A stretch of DNA of 64,000 nucleotides from Bacillota bacterium (GCA_021771915.1 JAETNY010000001.1:173638-237637), one strand, 5' to 3'; positions 8,275 through 17,619 are shown, numbered from the stretch's first letter. The notes: generated by a model not told the origin, from the sequence alone. Translations and numbers: made by a program.

Positions 8275-9639
8275 ATGAAAATATCAACAGAAATTATAAA
8301 TGAAAACGCGGAAATGGTAGCTGGTGATTATCAGGCGGCGTTGCAATTTTTGGCGGAACGTACTAAATTTGGCATTAATTTGGGACTGCGCCGGATTGAG
8401 CGCCTGCTGGAACTTTTGGGTAATCCGCATTTGGGAGTTGATGCGCCTCATTTTGTTCATGTTGGCGGCACCAATGGCAAAGGCTCGGTTTCCACAATGC
8501 TGGCGGCTATTTTGCAGGCGGCTGGCCGGCATACCGGTTTCTTCAGTTCACCGCATCTTCATTCTTACCGCGAGCGTTTTCGGCTGGACGGGCAGGAGAT
8601 TAGCCGTGTGGATTTGGTGCGGCAGCTGGCGGTAATCAGGCCGCTTTTGGTGCAGCTGGAGGAGCAGGGTGAAGAAGCGCCGACAGAGTTTGAAGTCAGT
8701 ACGGCGCTTGCTTTGCACTATTTTCAGCAGCGGCAGGCCGACTGGGCGGTTATGGAGGTTGGTCTGGGCGGCGAAATTGACTCCACCAATGTTATTCAGC
8801 CGGATTTGGCTGTGATTACCAATGTGGCGATGGACCATATGGATTATCTGGGGCATACGCTGACGGAGATTGCCGGAGTTAAGGCTGGCATTATTAAGCC
8901 TGGGGTTCCTTTGTTAACGGCCGCTCAGGACGCTGAGGTGCTGGCGGTGCTGCAAGACCGGGCGCAGGCGGCTGGCAGCCAGTTGCTGCAATTAGGCCGT
9001 GATTTTGCTTATGAGGTTGAAAAATCGGATATTGACGGGCAGACGTTTACTTATTGTGATAAATTGAGCGGTGAGTGTTGGTCTGGACTGCATATCAGGC
9101 TGCTGGGCGAACATCAGTTGGCTAATGCGGCATTGGCGGCGGCGGCGGCGCGGCGGCTTGGCCTGCCAGAAACGGCGGTGCGCAGCGGCTTGGCGGCGGC
9201 CGACTGGCCGGGGCGGCTGGAAATTGTGAGCCAAAAGCCGCTGGTGGTTTTGGACGGCGCGCATAATGTGGCCGGTATGCAGGCCTTAAGCGCTGCTTTG
9301 CGGCAATACTGGCCGGAACGGCCGATTGTGGCGGTTTTGGGTATGTTGGCGGATAAGGAGCGAGAGGCCGCTTTGCGTTTGCTTTTGCCGCAGTTGAGTC
9401 AGGCGGTGATAACCCGGGTGCCAAGTCCGCGCGCTGGTGATTGGCAGGCTTTGGCAGAAATTTGCCGGGAATATGGCGTGCCGTGTCAGCTGGAAGAAGA
9501 TGTTGCGGCGGCAGTGGCGGCTGGTCAGCGGCTGGCGGCTAATTCTGCGGCGGAGCCGTTGTTGCTGGTTACCGGTTCGCTGTATATGCTGGCTGACGCC
9601 AGAGCCAGTTTGTTGGGAATTGAACAGGAGAATTATTAA
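8275..9639 (+). CDS. folC: Folylpolyglutamate synthase / dihydrofolate synthase FolC, 454 aa
   Basis: Mur-ligase-family enzyme that adds glutamate to dihydropteroate and/or folates using ATP. The P-loop is VGGTNGKGS at residues 63-71, followed by the family pattern GFFSSPHLHSYRER; the central ligase motif GLGGEIDSTN and MDHMDYLGHT lie at about 161-194. The C-terminal domain shows VVLDGAHN (about 325-332), the usual glutamate ligase loop. Residues 1-20 form a slightly long N-terminal lead. It is followed after 1 base by maf, as often seen in Firmicutes. Confidence 0.95.
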   Translation: MKISTEIINENAEMVAGDYQAALQFLAERTKFGINLGLRRIERLLELLGNPHLGVDAPHFVHVGGTNGKGSVSTMLAAILQAAGRHTGFFSSPHLHSYRERFRLDGQEISRVDLVRQLAVIRPLLVQLEEQGEEAPTEFEVSTALALHYFQQRQADWAVMEVGLGGEIDSTNVIQPDLAVITNVAMDHMDYLGHTLTEIAGVKAGIIKPGVPLLTAAQDAEVLAVLQDRAQAAGSQLLQLGRDFAYEVEKSDIDGQTFTYCDKLSGECWSGLHIRLLGEHQLANAALAAAAARRLGLPETAVRSGLAAADWPGRLEIVSQKPLVVLDGAHNVAGMQALSAALRQYWPERPIVAVLGMLADKEREAALRLLLPQLSQAVITRVPSPRAGDWQALAEICREYGVPCQLEEDVAAAVAAGQRLAANSAAEPLLLVTGSLYMLADARASLLGIEQENY

Positions 9640-9640
9640 A

Positions 9641-10243
9641 ATGCAGAATGATAATATAAAGCTGATTTTGGCTTCAGGTTCACCGCGGCGCCTGGAATTA
9701 CTGCGGCAGGCTGGTATTGAGCCGGAAGTTTGCGTGGCTGATGCGCAGGAACTGACGGACAGTCTGCCGCCGGCCGAGTTGGTGCAGCGCAATGCGGAAT
9801 TGAAAGCCTGGGCGGTGGCGGCCAGACGAACAGGCAGCCAGACGGAGTGTATTTTGGCGGCGGATACGGTGGTGGCGCTTGGTGACGAGATTTTTGGCAA
9901 ACCGCTGGACAAGGCAGACGCCGTTGACATGCTGCGTCGTCTGTCTGGCCGTGAGCATAGTGTTTTCAGCGGTGTGGCGGTTTGGTATCAGGGGCGGCTG
10001 CAAAGTGGCGTGGCGGAAAGCCGGGTGCGTTTTCGGGAATTGACGGCTGCTGAAATTGCAGATTATGTATCTGGCGGCGAGCCTTTGGATAAAGCCGGCG
10101 CTTATGCGGTGCAGGGTGGCGCGCGTAAGTTTGTGTTGAATATTGTCGGTGATTTTGATAATATTGTCGGTTTGCCATTGAAATTGGCAGCGCAGTTATT
10201 ACCGGACGGGCTGATTTCAACCACGATTGCCGGGGCAAAATAA
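9641..10243 (+). CDS. maf: Maf/YhdE family nucleotide pyrophosphatase, 200 aa
   Basis: House-cleaning pyrophosphatase that hydrolyses non-canonical or dTTP/UTP nucleotides to monophosphates. ILASGSPRRLELL at residues 7-19 is the Maf N-terminal signature; AADTVVAL and the KP-D motif (FGKPLDKADA) follow at about 70-90, and EPLDKAGAYAVQG is the C-terminal signature. The ATG at 9641 gives the family length (about 200 aa); the reading frame stays open upstream inside folC but that part is a shadow. GGAG lies about 12 bases upstream, inside the end of folC. Confidence 0.95.
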   Translation: MQNDNIKLILASGSPRRLELLRQAGIEPEVCVADAQELTDSLPPAELVQRNAELKAWAVAARRTGSQTECILAADTVVALGDEIFGKPLDKADAVDMLRRLSGREHSVFSGVAVWYQGRLQSGVAESRVRFRELTAAEIADYVSGGEPLDKAGAYAVQGGARKFVLNIVGDFDNIVGLPLKLAAQLLPDGLISTTIAGAK

Positions 10244-10303
10244 ACAATCGGGAAAAAAAACAAAATATTAAGAAAAAAATTAGAGAAAAAATCGAAAAAT
10301 CTG

Positions 10304-10333
10304 TTGTATTAAAGGGGTAAAATATAATATAAT
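10304..10333 (+). promoter_or_regulatory. Promoter for mreBCD
   Basis: TTGTAT (10304-10309), 18 bases, TATAAT (10328-10333). A second overlapping TATAAT at 10323 would have only a 13-base spacer. Confidence 0.6.
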
Positions 10334-10425
10334 ATAGGTTAACGACAGTTTGCTAAAGTCGTTTAATGTAATGTTTTAAATTTTAGAGTAACAATCTGTA
10401 AACGCCACAGAAAGGGGCATGGGAT

Positions 10426-11433
10426 TTGTTTAATATAGATATTGGTATTGATTTGGGAACCGCCAATACTCTGGTTTACGTTAAAGGTCGCGATATGATT
10501 TCCACGGAGCCGTCCGTGGTGGCGATTGATAAGAATACCAAAAAGATTTTGGCGGTGGGCAATGAAGCAAAGAAAATGCTGGGGCGCACGCCTGGCAATA
10601 TTATGGCAATTCGGCCGGTTAAAGACGGCGTGATTGCTGATTTTGATACAACGCAGAGTATGTTGAAATATTTTATTGATAAGGCGATTAAAAACCGCTC
10701 TATTTTCTCGCGTCCGCGTATTGTGATTTGTGTTCCCTCCGGGGTTACGACGGTGGAGGAGCGCGCTATCCGTGAGGCGGCTTTGAATGCCGGCGCCAAG
10801 GAAGCCTATTTGATTGAGGAGCCAATGGCGGCGGCGATTGGCGCTGGTCTGCCGGTTATGGAGCCTGTGGGCAACATGATTGTGGATATCGGCGGCGGCA
10901 CCACGGAGGTTGGCCTCATTTCTCTGGGCGGTTTGGTTACGGTTCATTCTGTGCGTGTGGCTGGCGATAAAATGGACGATGCGATTGTCAATTATATCAA
11001 GAAAAATTTCAATCTGGCGATTGGTGAGCGCACTGCCGAGGAAATTAAAATTCAAATTGGCTCGGCTTATCTGGAGCGCGAGGAGATGGGCGAAACTTAT
11101 TCAGTGCGCGGCCGTGATTTGATGACTGGTCTGCCCAAAACGGTAACGATTACCACTGACCAGATTAATCAGGCGCTGGCGGAGCCGGTTGCGGCGATTA
11201 TTGACGCGATTAAGATTTGTCTGGAGAAATCACCGCCGGAGTTGGCGGCGGATATTATGGACCGCGGTATTGTAATGGCCGGCGGCGGTTCTCTGCTGCG
11301 CGGTTTGCCAAAACTGGTTTCCATGGAAACGCATATTATGGTGCATCTTTCTGACCAGGCGCTGAATGCAGTCGTTTTGGGGACAAGCAAAGTTCTGGAA
11401 AATATCCATATTTTAGATAACGGTCGCAAATAG
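10426..11433 (+). CDS. mreB: Rod-shape determining actin homologue MreB, 335 aa
   Basis: Actin-like ATPase that directs lateral cell-wall synthesis with MreC/MreD. Visible motifs: phosphate 1 loop [12 protein letters not shown] at residues 6-17, [15 protein letters not shown] (phosphate 2) near 155 and [13 protein letters not shown] (adenosine) near 283. TTG start: GGGG at 10414-10417 is 8 bases upstream, while the ATG at 10419 opens a frame that stops after four codons. Length is typical (about 335-345 aa). Confidence 0.97.
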   Translation: MFNIDIGIDLGTANTLVYVKGRDMISTEPSVVAIDKNTKKILAVGNEAKKMLGRTPGNIMAIRPVKDGVIADFDTTQSMLKYFIDKAIKNRSIFSRPRIVICVPSGVTTVEERAIREAALNAGAKEAYLIEEPMAAAIGAGLPVMEPVGNMIVDIGGGTTEVGLISLGGLVTVHSVRVAGDKMDDAIVNYIKKNFNLAIGERTAEEIKIQIGSAYLEREEMGETYSVRGRDLMTGLPKTVTITTDQINQALAEPVAAIIDAIKICLEKSPPELAADIMDRGIVMAGGGSLLRGLPKLVSMETHIMVHLSDQALNAVVLGTSKVLENIHILDNGRK

Positions 11434-11494
11434 CCAAAAATTTATTTGGAGGATTAATTTATTGACGATTTTGGGTTGGAGGGTGTAGTTTTTT

Positions 11495-12322
11495 GTGACT
11501 CCTAATAGAAAAAAGGGACTGATTATCGGCACTGTGGTGGTTTTGGTGCTGTTGGTTTTGTATTTGGCCAGCCAGACCTCCACTGACCGGGAAAATATTT
11601 CCAAGCCAGAGGCGATTTTGCGTGATATCCTGACGCCGATGCAAAATGGCGCGCGTGTGATAGCAGAGAATATTGGTAACTGGGGCGCATATTTGGAGGG
11701 TATTGATAATCTGCGCGCAGAAAACGAGGAACTTCGTAAGGAACTGAGCGCACTGCGTTTGCAGTTGGTGCAGATTGACGAATATAAGCTGGAAAATGAG
11801 CGTTTGCATAAGCTGTTGAATTCGGTTGATGATTATAGACCAAAATTTGATTATCATACTACTACCGTGATAAATCGTGACCCAAGCACATGGTATGAAA
11901 CTATTCGTATTAACGGCGGCGCAGCGGACGGTTTTGCGCCGAATATGCCCGTGGTCTGTGCGGAGGGTCTGGTGGGGCGTATTATTAACACCTCAGAGCA
12001 TGAATCAGAGGTGTTGTTGATTACTGACCGCAACGGCGCGGTTAGCTGTATGGTGCAGAACACGCGTACTATTGGCGTGGTGGAGGGTGATAATGAAACC
12101 ACCAATTTAAGCATGATTCATGTACCATATGATGCGGAAATTGAAAATTATCAGCAGGTTATAACCTCCGGTTATGGCGGTATTTATCCGCAGGGTCTGC
12201 TGGTTGGTTATATTAATAATATTGATTTGCAAAGCGACGGTTTGATGCTGAATATTGATGTTCGCTCTTATGTTGATTTTGAACATTTGGAAGACGTTAT
12301 GGTACTTGTCCGCAAAAAATAA
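11495..12322 (+). CDS. mreC: Rod-shape determining protein MreC, 275 aa
   Basis: Bitopic membrane protein linking MreB to periplasmic or extracytoplasmic wall synthases. A basic cytoplasmic tip (TPNRKKG) is followed by one membrane helix (residues 9-26), a coiled coil (about 68-108, ENEELRKELSALRLQL) and two beta-barrel halves containing NGGAADGFAPNMPVV and VGYINNIDLQSDG. GTG start at 11495, with the GGAGG of 11478-11482 12 bases upstream. It follows mreB by about 60 bases and is part of the same operon. Confidence 0.95.
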   Translation: MTPNRKKGLIIGTVVVLVLLVLYLASQTSTDRENISKPEAILRDILTPMQNGARVIAENIGNWGAYLEGIDNLRAENEELRKELSALRLQLVQIDEYKLENERLHKLLNSVDDYRPKFDYHTTTVINRDPSTWYETIRINGGAADGFAPNMPVVCAEGLVGRIINTSEHESEVLLITDRNGAVSCMVQNTRTIGVVEGDNETTNLSMIHVPYDAEIENYQQVITSGYGGIYPQGLLVGYINNIDLQSDGLMLNIDVRSYVDFEHLEDVMVLVRKK

Positions 12323-12349
12323 GCAAGCTTTGGTTTAAGGAGGACGCTT

Positions 12350-12868
12350 ATGCTAAACTGGCGGCGCAATTTGGTGCTGACTGTTTTATATTTGATTGCT
12401 TTTTTTCTGCAATATGGTGTGCTTAGCAATTTAGGCTGGGGCGTGTTTTGTCCGCAGCTTTTATTGTTCTTCCCGGTTTATGCCGGCGTTTTGCGTGGCA
12501 GTCTGTCGGGGCTGGTGCATGGCGTGCTTTGCGGCCTTTTGCAGGATTTGGTAATAGGGCGTTTTGTTGGCCTTAATCTGCTGGTTTGGGGGCTGACGGG
12601 CTTTTTGTGCGGCTATTTTACCAAAGGTTTGTTTAAAGAAAATTATCTGATTGCCTTGCTTTCGGTTTTTCTGGTGCATGCGGCCAATTCTCTGCTTTAT
12701 GCTTTAATGATTGGTCTGCTTTCTGGTAGCTTTTTTTCCATGACTTTTATCAGCAAAATTATTTTGGGCGGCGCTTTGGTTAATTGTTTTTTGGCACCGG
12801 TTATTTACGTGCCAGTTTATCGCTCGTTGCTTTATGGCGTATTGAGGCCTTTAACCAAGCAAAATTAG
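12350..12868 (+). CDS. mreD: Rod-shape determining membrane protein MreD, 172 aa
   Basis: Small protein with five to six hydrophobic helices (residues 8-30, 34-54, 56-75, 80-100, 103-128, 133-160), the usual MreD length and topology, directly after mreC. AAGGAGG lies 6 bases before the ATG. A penicillin-binding protein 2 gene and minCD often follow in Firmicutes, but here the operon ends in a terminator. Confidence 0.92.
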   Translation: MLNWRRNLVLTVLYLIAFFLQYGVLSNLGWGVFCPQLLLFFPVYAGVLRGSLSGLVHGVLCGLLQDLVIGRFVGLNLLVWGLTGFLCGYFTKGLFKENYLIALLSVFLVHAANSLLYALMIGLLSGSFFSMTFISKIILGGALVNCFLAPVIYVPVYRSLLYGVLRPLTKQN

Positions 12869-12891
12869 CTTTACATAATAATGTTGATGTA

Positions 12892-12944
12892 AAAAAGCCT
12901 GTGTTTCCATTTTGTATTCAGATAGAAACGGGGCTTTTATTTTG
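12892..12944 (+). terminator. Intrinsic terminator of mreBCD
   Basis: AAAAGCCTGTGTTTC pairs with GAAACGGGGCTTTT (one bulged G, G-T pairs) and is followed by a T-rich tail. Confidence 0.8.
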
Positions 12945-12971
12945 TATACATAAAAAAATTTAAAAAAATAC

Positions 12972-13000
12972 TTGTATTATTCATTGTTTTTTGTTATAAT
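12972..13000 (+). promoter_or_regulatory. Promoter for the pheB-hom-thrB-lysC unit
   Basis: TTGTAT, 17-base spacer, perfect TATAAT; about 75 bases before the pheB start. Confidence 0.75.
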
Positions 13001-13075
13001 TGCACCTATGTTATGTATGCGCAGGACGGATATTGTTCCATAACTTGCGGACAGTATGAATTAAGAGGTTTGATA

Positions 13076-13531
13076 ATGAGTAAAAATCGGGAAGCTTATA
13101 TTATTTATGATGATATTCTGCCAGACGCTATCAAGCGTACCGCTCTGGCTAAACAGCTTTTGGCGCGGCGTGAAGCGCACAGTGTGAATGAAGCTGTTAA
13201 AATGGCCAATATCAGCCGCAGTGTTTTTTATAAATACAAAGATGGCATTTTTCCTTTTTATCAGCAGGAAACTTATCGGGTTGTGGTGCTGAATATCCGC
13301 ATGGATAACTCGCCGGGGCGGTTAATGGCGGTTCTGGCTGTTTTAGCGGATAATCATTGCAACATTCATACCCTAAATCAGGATATGCCGTTAGCCGGGA
13401 TTGCTGCCGCCACCATTACGATGGAGGTTTCTGAAAGCGAACTTTCGCTGGGCGGTTTGCTGGAGCAAATTCAGCAGCTGCCGGGGATATTAAGAGCGGA
13501 ATATATTGGCGAGTTGGCTAACAGCAAATAA
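13076..13531 (+). CDS. pheB: ACT-domain protein PheB (UPF0735 family), 151 aa
   Basis: N-terminal helix-turn-helix-like region (about residues 15-55, ANISRSVFYKYKDGIFPF) and a C-terminal ACT domain (about 70-145, VVVLNIRMDNSPGRLMAVLAVLADNHCNIHTLNQD). ACT domains bind amino acids, so the protein is thought to be a regulator in aromatic or aspartate-family amino acid metabolism; its exact role is unresolved in the literature I know. The ATG at 13076 has AAGAGG 8 bases upstream and gives the family length; upstream codons in the same frame lack a ribosome binding site. It precedes hom, a common arrangement. Confidence 0.88.
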   Translation: MSKNREAYIIYDDILPDAIKRTALAKQLLARREAHSVNEAVKMANISRSVFYKYKDGIFPFYQQETYRVVVLNIRMDNSPGRLMAVLAVLADNHCNIHTLNQDMPLAGIAAATITMEVSESELSLGGLLEQIQQLPGILRAEYIGELANSK

Positions 13532-13587
13532 AAATTTTTCAGCATACTTTATTTAAGAATATATTATATAGAAAGGTTGATAATATA

Positions 13588-14925
13588 ATGCAAAATGCAA
13601 AAACAGTCCGGCGTGTTAACGTCGGTTTGATTGGTTTGGGTACGGTTGGCGGCGGCACTTTGCAGCTTTTGGCGCAGAACAGCCGTTTGATTGCTGACCG
13701 TGCTTCAGAAATTGTGGTTAAACGTGTCTGCAATCTGGATATTCCTTATACTGAAGCCAAAATTGCCGAACTGGGGCTTACGGAAACTACGGCCACCAGC
13801 GATTATCATGATTTGGTGAACGACCCGGAAATTGATATTGTAATCGAACTGATTGGCGGTATTCACCCGGCTTTGGAGATGGTTAAGGCGGCGTTGTCTG
13901 CCGGTAAATCAGTGGTAACAGCCAACAAGGATTTGGTGGCCTCGCACGGGGCGGAACTTTTTCAGCTGGCGGCGGAGAATAAGGCTGATTTTTTGTTTGA
14001 GGCCAGCGTGGCCGGCGGCATACCGATTTTAAAAGCGCTCAAAGATAGTTTGGCGGCTAACAATATTGTTGAAATTATGGGTATTGTGAATGGTACAACC
14101 AATTATATCCTTTCGCAGATGTCGCATACCGGGGCGGATTTTCAACCCTGTTTGCAGCGCGCGCAGGAGTTGGGCTATGCTGAGGCTAACCCGACCAACG
14201 ATATCGAGGGCTTTGATGCGGCGCGTAAAATGGCCATTCTGGCTTCGATTGCTTATAATGCCAACATCACCGAGGACATGGTCTATGTGGAGGGCATTAC
14301 CAAAATCAGCAAGTTTGATATTGATTATGCGGCGCAGCTGGGTTATGTGATTAAGCTGGTGGGTCTGGCCAGACCGGGCGCAGATAGTGAAACAACTGCG
14401 GAAAATTCGGTTGAGGTTTGCGTTTATCCGTTGATGATACCGTTGGCGCACCCTCTGGCGGCGGTTAATGATGTTTTCAATGCGGTATTTGTGGAGGGTG
14501 ACGCGCTGGGTCAGTCCATGTTTTATGGGCGCGGCGCTGGTTCTCTGCCCACGGCCAGCGCGGTGGCCGGCGATGTGATTGCGGCGGCCCGGCATATTTT
14601 GAACGGCACCAAAGGCGGTTATGGCCTGCGTTTGTTTGCACAGCGTCAGGTATTGCCGATTGGTGAATGTTATAATAAATTTTATATTCGTTTGATGGTG
14701 CAGGATAAGCCCAAGGTTTTGGCGCAAATTGCCGAGGCCTTTGCGGCTTCAGATATCAGTTTGGATTCGGTAATTCAAAAGCGCGTGATGGACAGCGGTC
14801 TGGCCGAGATTGTGCTGATTACGCATCAGGTTAAAGAGGCCAATTTGCAGGAAGCGGTTGAGCGCTTGCATCGCTTAAGCTGTGTGGATTGTGTGGCCAG
14901 CTTAATCCGAGTAAAAGGGGAATAA
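13588..14925 (+). CDS. hom: Homoserine dehydrogenase, 445 aa
   Basis: Reduces aspartate semialdehyde to homoserine with NAD(P)H, the branch to threonine and methionine. NVGLIGLGTVGGG at residues 11-23 is the Rossmann loop; VTANKDL (about 111-117), GIVNGTTNYILSQM (about 166-179) and the substrate segment EANPTNDIEGFDAARK (about 200-215) are homoserine dehydrogenase signatures. A C-terminal ACT domain (about 368-440, IRLMVQDKPKVLAQIA) suggests feedback control, typically by threonine. AAAGG lies about 10 bases before the ATG. Confidence 0.96.
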   Translation: MQNAKTVRRVNVGLIGLGTVGGGTLQLLAQNSRLIADRASEIVVKRVCNLDIPYTEAKIAELGLTETTATSDYHDLVNDPEIDIVIELIGGIHPALEMVKAALSAGKSVVTANKDLVASHGAELFQLAAENKADFLFEASVAGGIPILKALKDSLAANNIVEIMGIVNGTTNYILSQMSHTGADFQPCLQRAQELGYAEANPTNDIEGFDAARKMAILASIAYNANITEDMVYVEGITKISKFDIDYAAQLGYVIKLVGLARPGADSETTAENSVEVCVYPLMIPLAHPLAAVNDVFNAVFVEGDALGQSMFYGRGAGSLPTASAVAGDVIAAARHILNGTKGGYGLRLFAQRQVLPIGECYNKFYIRLMVQDKPKVLAQIAEAFAASDISLDSVIQKRVMDSGLAEIVLITHQVKEANLQEAVERLHRLSCVDCVASLIRVKGE

Positions 14926-14930
14926 AACCA

Positions 14931-15836
14931 ATGCTGCAAGAAGTTAATGTGAGAGTGCCGGCCACTACGGCCAATATGGGAGCTGGTTTTGATACTTTTG
15001 GCATGGCTCTGGCCATGTATAATACGATAGGGCTGCGGCGTTTGCAGGGACGTGGTATTCGTTTGGCGAATGTGGGTTCACATACCAAATCTATGGAGCA
15101 GCCGCGCGATAATTTAACTGTGCGTGCAGCGCGGCGTGTTTTTGATACAGTTCATGAACGCTTTAGTGGTCTGGAATTTAAGATGTATAATGTTATACCC
15201 GTTTCCCGTGGTTTGGGCAGTTCGGCGGCTGCGATTGTCGGCGGTTTGCTGGCGGCCAATTTGCTTTTGGGTGAGCCATTGAGCCGGGAGGAACTTTTGG
15301 AACTGGCGGTGGAGCTGGAGGGTCATTCTGATAATGTGGCTCCGGCGCTTTACGGTGGTTTTGTGTCTTCCTGTCAGCGCGGTGGCAAGACGGTGGTTTT
15401 GCGTTTAACGCCGCCGGAACAGCTGCGTGCGGTGGCGGCTATCCCGGATTTTTATCTTTCTACCAGCCGGGCCAGAAAAATTTTGTCGGCCGAGGTACGC
15501 CGGGAGGACGCCGTTCATAATATTCAATGTGCGGCTTTATTGGTGGGGGCGATGGCTACCGGTGATTTACAGCTTTTTGCTACAGCGTTTGACGACCGTT
15601 TGCATCAGGAGCAGCGTTATCGTTTGATTAAAGGCGCCAAGCGTGTTCTGCGTGCGGCCAAGGGCGCCGGAGCGCTGGCGGCCGGGCTTTCCGGGGCCGG
15701 ACCAACGCTGATTGCTTTTACTGATACGGATGGTGCGGCGGTGCGTCAGGCCATGCGCCGAGCCTGGTTTTCCTGTGGAGTACACCCCAAAGTTCTGGTT
15801 TTGGAGCAGGATAATGATGGTGCGCAGGGTTGTTAA
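14931..15836 (+). CDS. thrB: Homoserine kinase, 301 aa
   Basis: GHMP-family kinase that phosphorylates homoserine. The ATP loop PVSRGLGSSAA is at residues 90-100, the N-terminal substrate strand VPATTANMGAGFDTFG at 9-24 and the C-terminal GHMP motif AGLSGAGPTLIAF near 257-269. Start ATG at 14931 lies 5 bases after the hom stop with AAAAGGGG upstream; in-frame codons inside hom are a shadow. thrC is not in this window. Confidence 0.95.
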   Translation: MLQEVNVRVPATTANMGAGFDTFGMALAMYNTIGLRRLQGRGIRLANVGSHTKSMEQPRDNLTVRAARRVFDTVHERFSGLEFKMYNVIPVSRGLGSSAAAIVGGLLAANLLLGEPLSREELLELAVELEGHSDNVAPALYGGFVSSCQRGGKTVVLRLTPPEQLRAVAAIPDFYLSTSRARKILSAEVRREDAVHNIQCAALLVGAMATGDLQLFATAFDDRLHQEQRYRLIKGAKRVLRAAKGAGALAAGLSGAGPTLIAFTDTDGAAVRQAMRRAWFSCGVHPKVLVLEQDNDGAQGC

Positions 15837-15894
15837 ACGCTGCCGGAGCATTGAGCCTGGCAATCGTTAAGTGTTCATTAAGGGGGTTAAATAT

Positions 15895-17112
15895 ATGGCA
15901 TTAATTGTGCAGAAGTTCGGCGGCAGTTCTGTTGCCGATATTGAAAGAATACAAAATGTGGCCAGACGTGTGGCGCGGACAGTGGCGGCCGGCAATCAGG
16001 TTGTAGTGGTGCTTTCCGCCATGGGTGATACGACCGACGATTTGATTGCGCTGGCCAGACAGCTGACGCCTTATCCGTCGGAGCGAGAAATGGATATGCT
16101 GATGTCTACCGGCGAGCAGCAGAGTGTGGCGCTGCTGGCGATTGCATTGCAAAGCATGGGCTATAAGGCGGTTTCTCTGACTGGCGAGCAGGCAGGCATA
16201 CGAACCGACCGGGTTTACAGCCGCGCCAAAATTCTCTCCATAGACTCGGTGCGTTTGGAGCGTGAGCTGGCCTCTGGCAAGGTGGTTATCGTTACCGGTT
16301 TTCAGGGTGTGGATTCGCTGGGTGAAATTCATACGCTGGGCCGCGGCGGTTCTGATACTTCCGGCGTGGCGCTGGCGATTGGTTTGAATGCTGATTTTTG
16401 TGAAATTTATACCGATGTGGACGGTGTTTATACGGCCGACCCCCGGATTGTGCCGCAGGCGCATAAGCTGGCGGAAATTTCTTTTGATGAGATGCTGGAG
16501 ATGAGCAGTCTGGGCGCCGGCGTTTTACAGCCGCGCAGTGTGGAAGTGGCCAAAACCTTTAATATGCCCATTTGTGTGCGCTCCAGTTTTAATGATAATG
16601 AGGGTACGATGGTTAAGGAGGAAGTTGATATGAAGCAGTTGGAACGTGAGGTTTTAGTCAGCGGCGTGGCTTATGACGGTGATGTGGTTAAGGTTACGGT
16701 TTATGGCGTGCCGGATAGGCCGGGCATTGCCAGCGAACTTTTTGGCGCACTGGCCGATGCGAAAATTAATGTAGATATGATTATTCAGAGCGGCCACAAA
16801 GACGGCAAAAATGATATTTCCTTTACCTGCGGCAAAGAAGCGGACGGCAAGTTGGAAGAAATTTTGGAGCCGGTGGTGGAGCAGCTGGCGGCGGAGCATT
16901 TCTCTCTGGCTGACGATGTGGCCAAAGTTTCTATTGTTGGCGCAGGCATGATTACTAATCCCGGCGTAGCTGCCAAGATGTTTAAGTGCCTTTATGATAA
17001 TGGTTTTAATATTGATATGATTTCCACCTCTGAAATTAAAGTTTCCTGTATTTTGCAGAAAGAGGGCGCCAAGGACGCGGTGCGCGCCCTGCATGACAGC
17101 TTTGGTCTGTAA
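15895..17112 (+). CDS. lysC: Aspartate kinase (alpha subunit), 405 aa, with internal beta-subunit start
   Basis: First enzyme of the lysine/threonine/methionine pathway. Kinase domain: VQKFGGSSVAD at residues 5-15, the STGEQQS loop near 74-80, GRGGSDTSG near 150-158 and YTDVDGVYTADPR near 172-184. Two C-terminal ACT domains (about 265-330 and 340-400) bind the feedback amino acid. ATG at 15895 has AAGGGGG 8 bases upstream. Inside the gene a strong ribosome binding site precedes Met246 (ATG at 16630), which would produce the separate regulatory beta subunit (160 aa), as known for Bacillus subtilis LysC. The gene is last in the hom-thrB-lysC unit. Confidence 0.96.
   Translation: MALIVQKFGGSSVADIERIQNVARRVARTVAAGNQVVVVLSAMGDTTDDLIALARQLTPYPSEREMDMLMSTGEQQSVALLAIALQSMGYKAVSLTGEQAGIRTDRVYSRAKILSIDSVRLERELASGKVVIVTGFQGVDSLGEIHTLGRGGSDTSGVALAIGLNADFCEIYTDVDGVYTADPRIVPQAHKLAEISFDEMLEMSSLGAGVLQPRSVEVAKTFNMPICVRSSFNDNEGTMVKEEVDMKQLEREVLVSGVAYDGDVVKVTVYGVPDRPGIASELFGALADAKINVDMIIQSGHKDGKNDISFTCGKEADGKLEEILEPVVEQLAAEHFSLADDVAKVSIVGAGMITNPGVAAKMFKCLYDNGFNIDMISTSEIKVSCILQKEGAKDAVRALHDSFGL
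16613..16632 (+). promoter_or_regulatory. Internal ribosome binding site and start codon for the LysC beta subunit
   Basis: TTAAGGAGG (16613-16621), an 8-base gap and ATG (16630-16632), in frame with lysC at Met246. The product would contain both ACT domains and end at 17112. Confidence 0.75.
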
Positions 17113-17131
17113 TATTCATCGTAAAAAGGGC

Positions 17132-17160
17132 TTGACAAGCAGCGGCAATTATGCTAGACT
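17132..17160 (+). promoter_or_regulatory. Promoter for rplU-rpmA
   Basis: Consensus TTGACA (17132-17137), 17-base spacer, TAGACT (17155-17160). Confidence 0.75.
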
Positions 17161-17165
17161 TTATA

Positions 17166-17300
17166 AAGTTATATATCAAAAGCGGCTCATTGGGCGTATC
17201 ATTTGATATGTAGGTAAACCGCACTTAAGTCAGGTGCCTGGCCAGGCTGGGCAAAAGCGCCAAACGGCCACCTGCTGGGGCGAGTCTTTGGCATAGGAGG
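17166..17300 (+). ncRNA. Putative ribosomal protein L21 leader RNA
   Basis: About 140 transcribed bases lie between the promoter and rplU, rich in potential stems (for example GGTGCCTGGCCAGG and GGCCACCTGC...GGCGAG segments; TATCA...TGATA around 17173-17208). Such structured leaders before rplU bind L21 for feedback control in Firmicutes. I place it by position and structure potential, not by a model match. Confidence 0.5.
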
Positions 17301-17307
17301 TGTAAAA

Positions 17308-17619
17308 ATGTACGCAATTATTGAAAGCGGCGGCAAGCAGTATCGCGTTAAACAGGGTGATATCCTGAATGTGGAACTGTTAAACGCAGAAGCCGGCACG
17401 GTTGTGCAGGCGGAAAAGGTTCTGGCTGTTGGCGAGGGCGAAGCTTTGCAGGTGGGCAATCCCACTGTTGCAGGCGCCAGCGTTAATTTGAAGGTTTTGG
17501 AGCATGGCAAAGGCAAAAAGGTTGTTGTTTTCCATTACAAGCCTAAAAAGCACAGCAAAAAGAAGAACGGTCATCGTCAGCCTTTCACTAAAGTTCAGGT
17601 TGAAGCTATTAACGCTTAA
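17308..17619 (+). CDS. rplU: 50S ribosomal protein L21, 103 aa
   Basis: Binds 23S rRNA in the large subunit. [18 protein letters not shown] at the start and the basic tail [18 protein letters not shown] are signature L21 sequences; length is standard. AGGAGG lies 8 bases before the ATG. The gene that normally follows in Firmicutes, prp (the protease that trims L27), is absent: only 80 non-coding bases separate rplU from rpmA. Confidence 0.98.
   Translation: MYAIIESGGKQYRVKQGDILNVELLNAEAGTVVQAEKVLAVGEGEALQVGNPTVAGASVNLKVLEHGKGKKVVVFHYKPKKHSKKKNGHRQPFTKVQVEAINA

Noticed and set aside
9437..9640. Longer start for maf inside folC
   Set aside because: No ribosome binding site and the added residues do not resemble Maf; ATG at 9641 gives the canonical start.
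10363..11055. Long minus-strand open frame (230 aa) opposite mreB
   Set aside because: Antisense shadow of mreB with His/Arg/Asn-rich, low-quality composition; mreB is unmistakable.
14029..14727. Long minus-strand open frame (232 aa) opposite hom
   Set aside because: Antisense to a clear homoserine dehydrogenase; composition is typical of a shadow.
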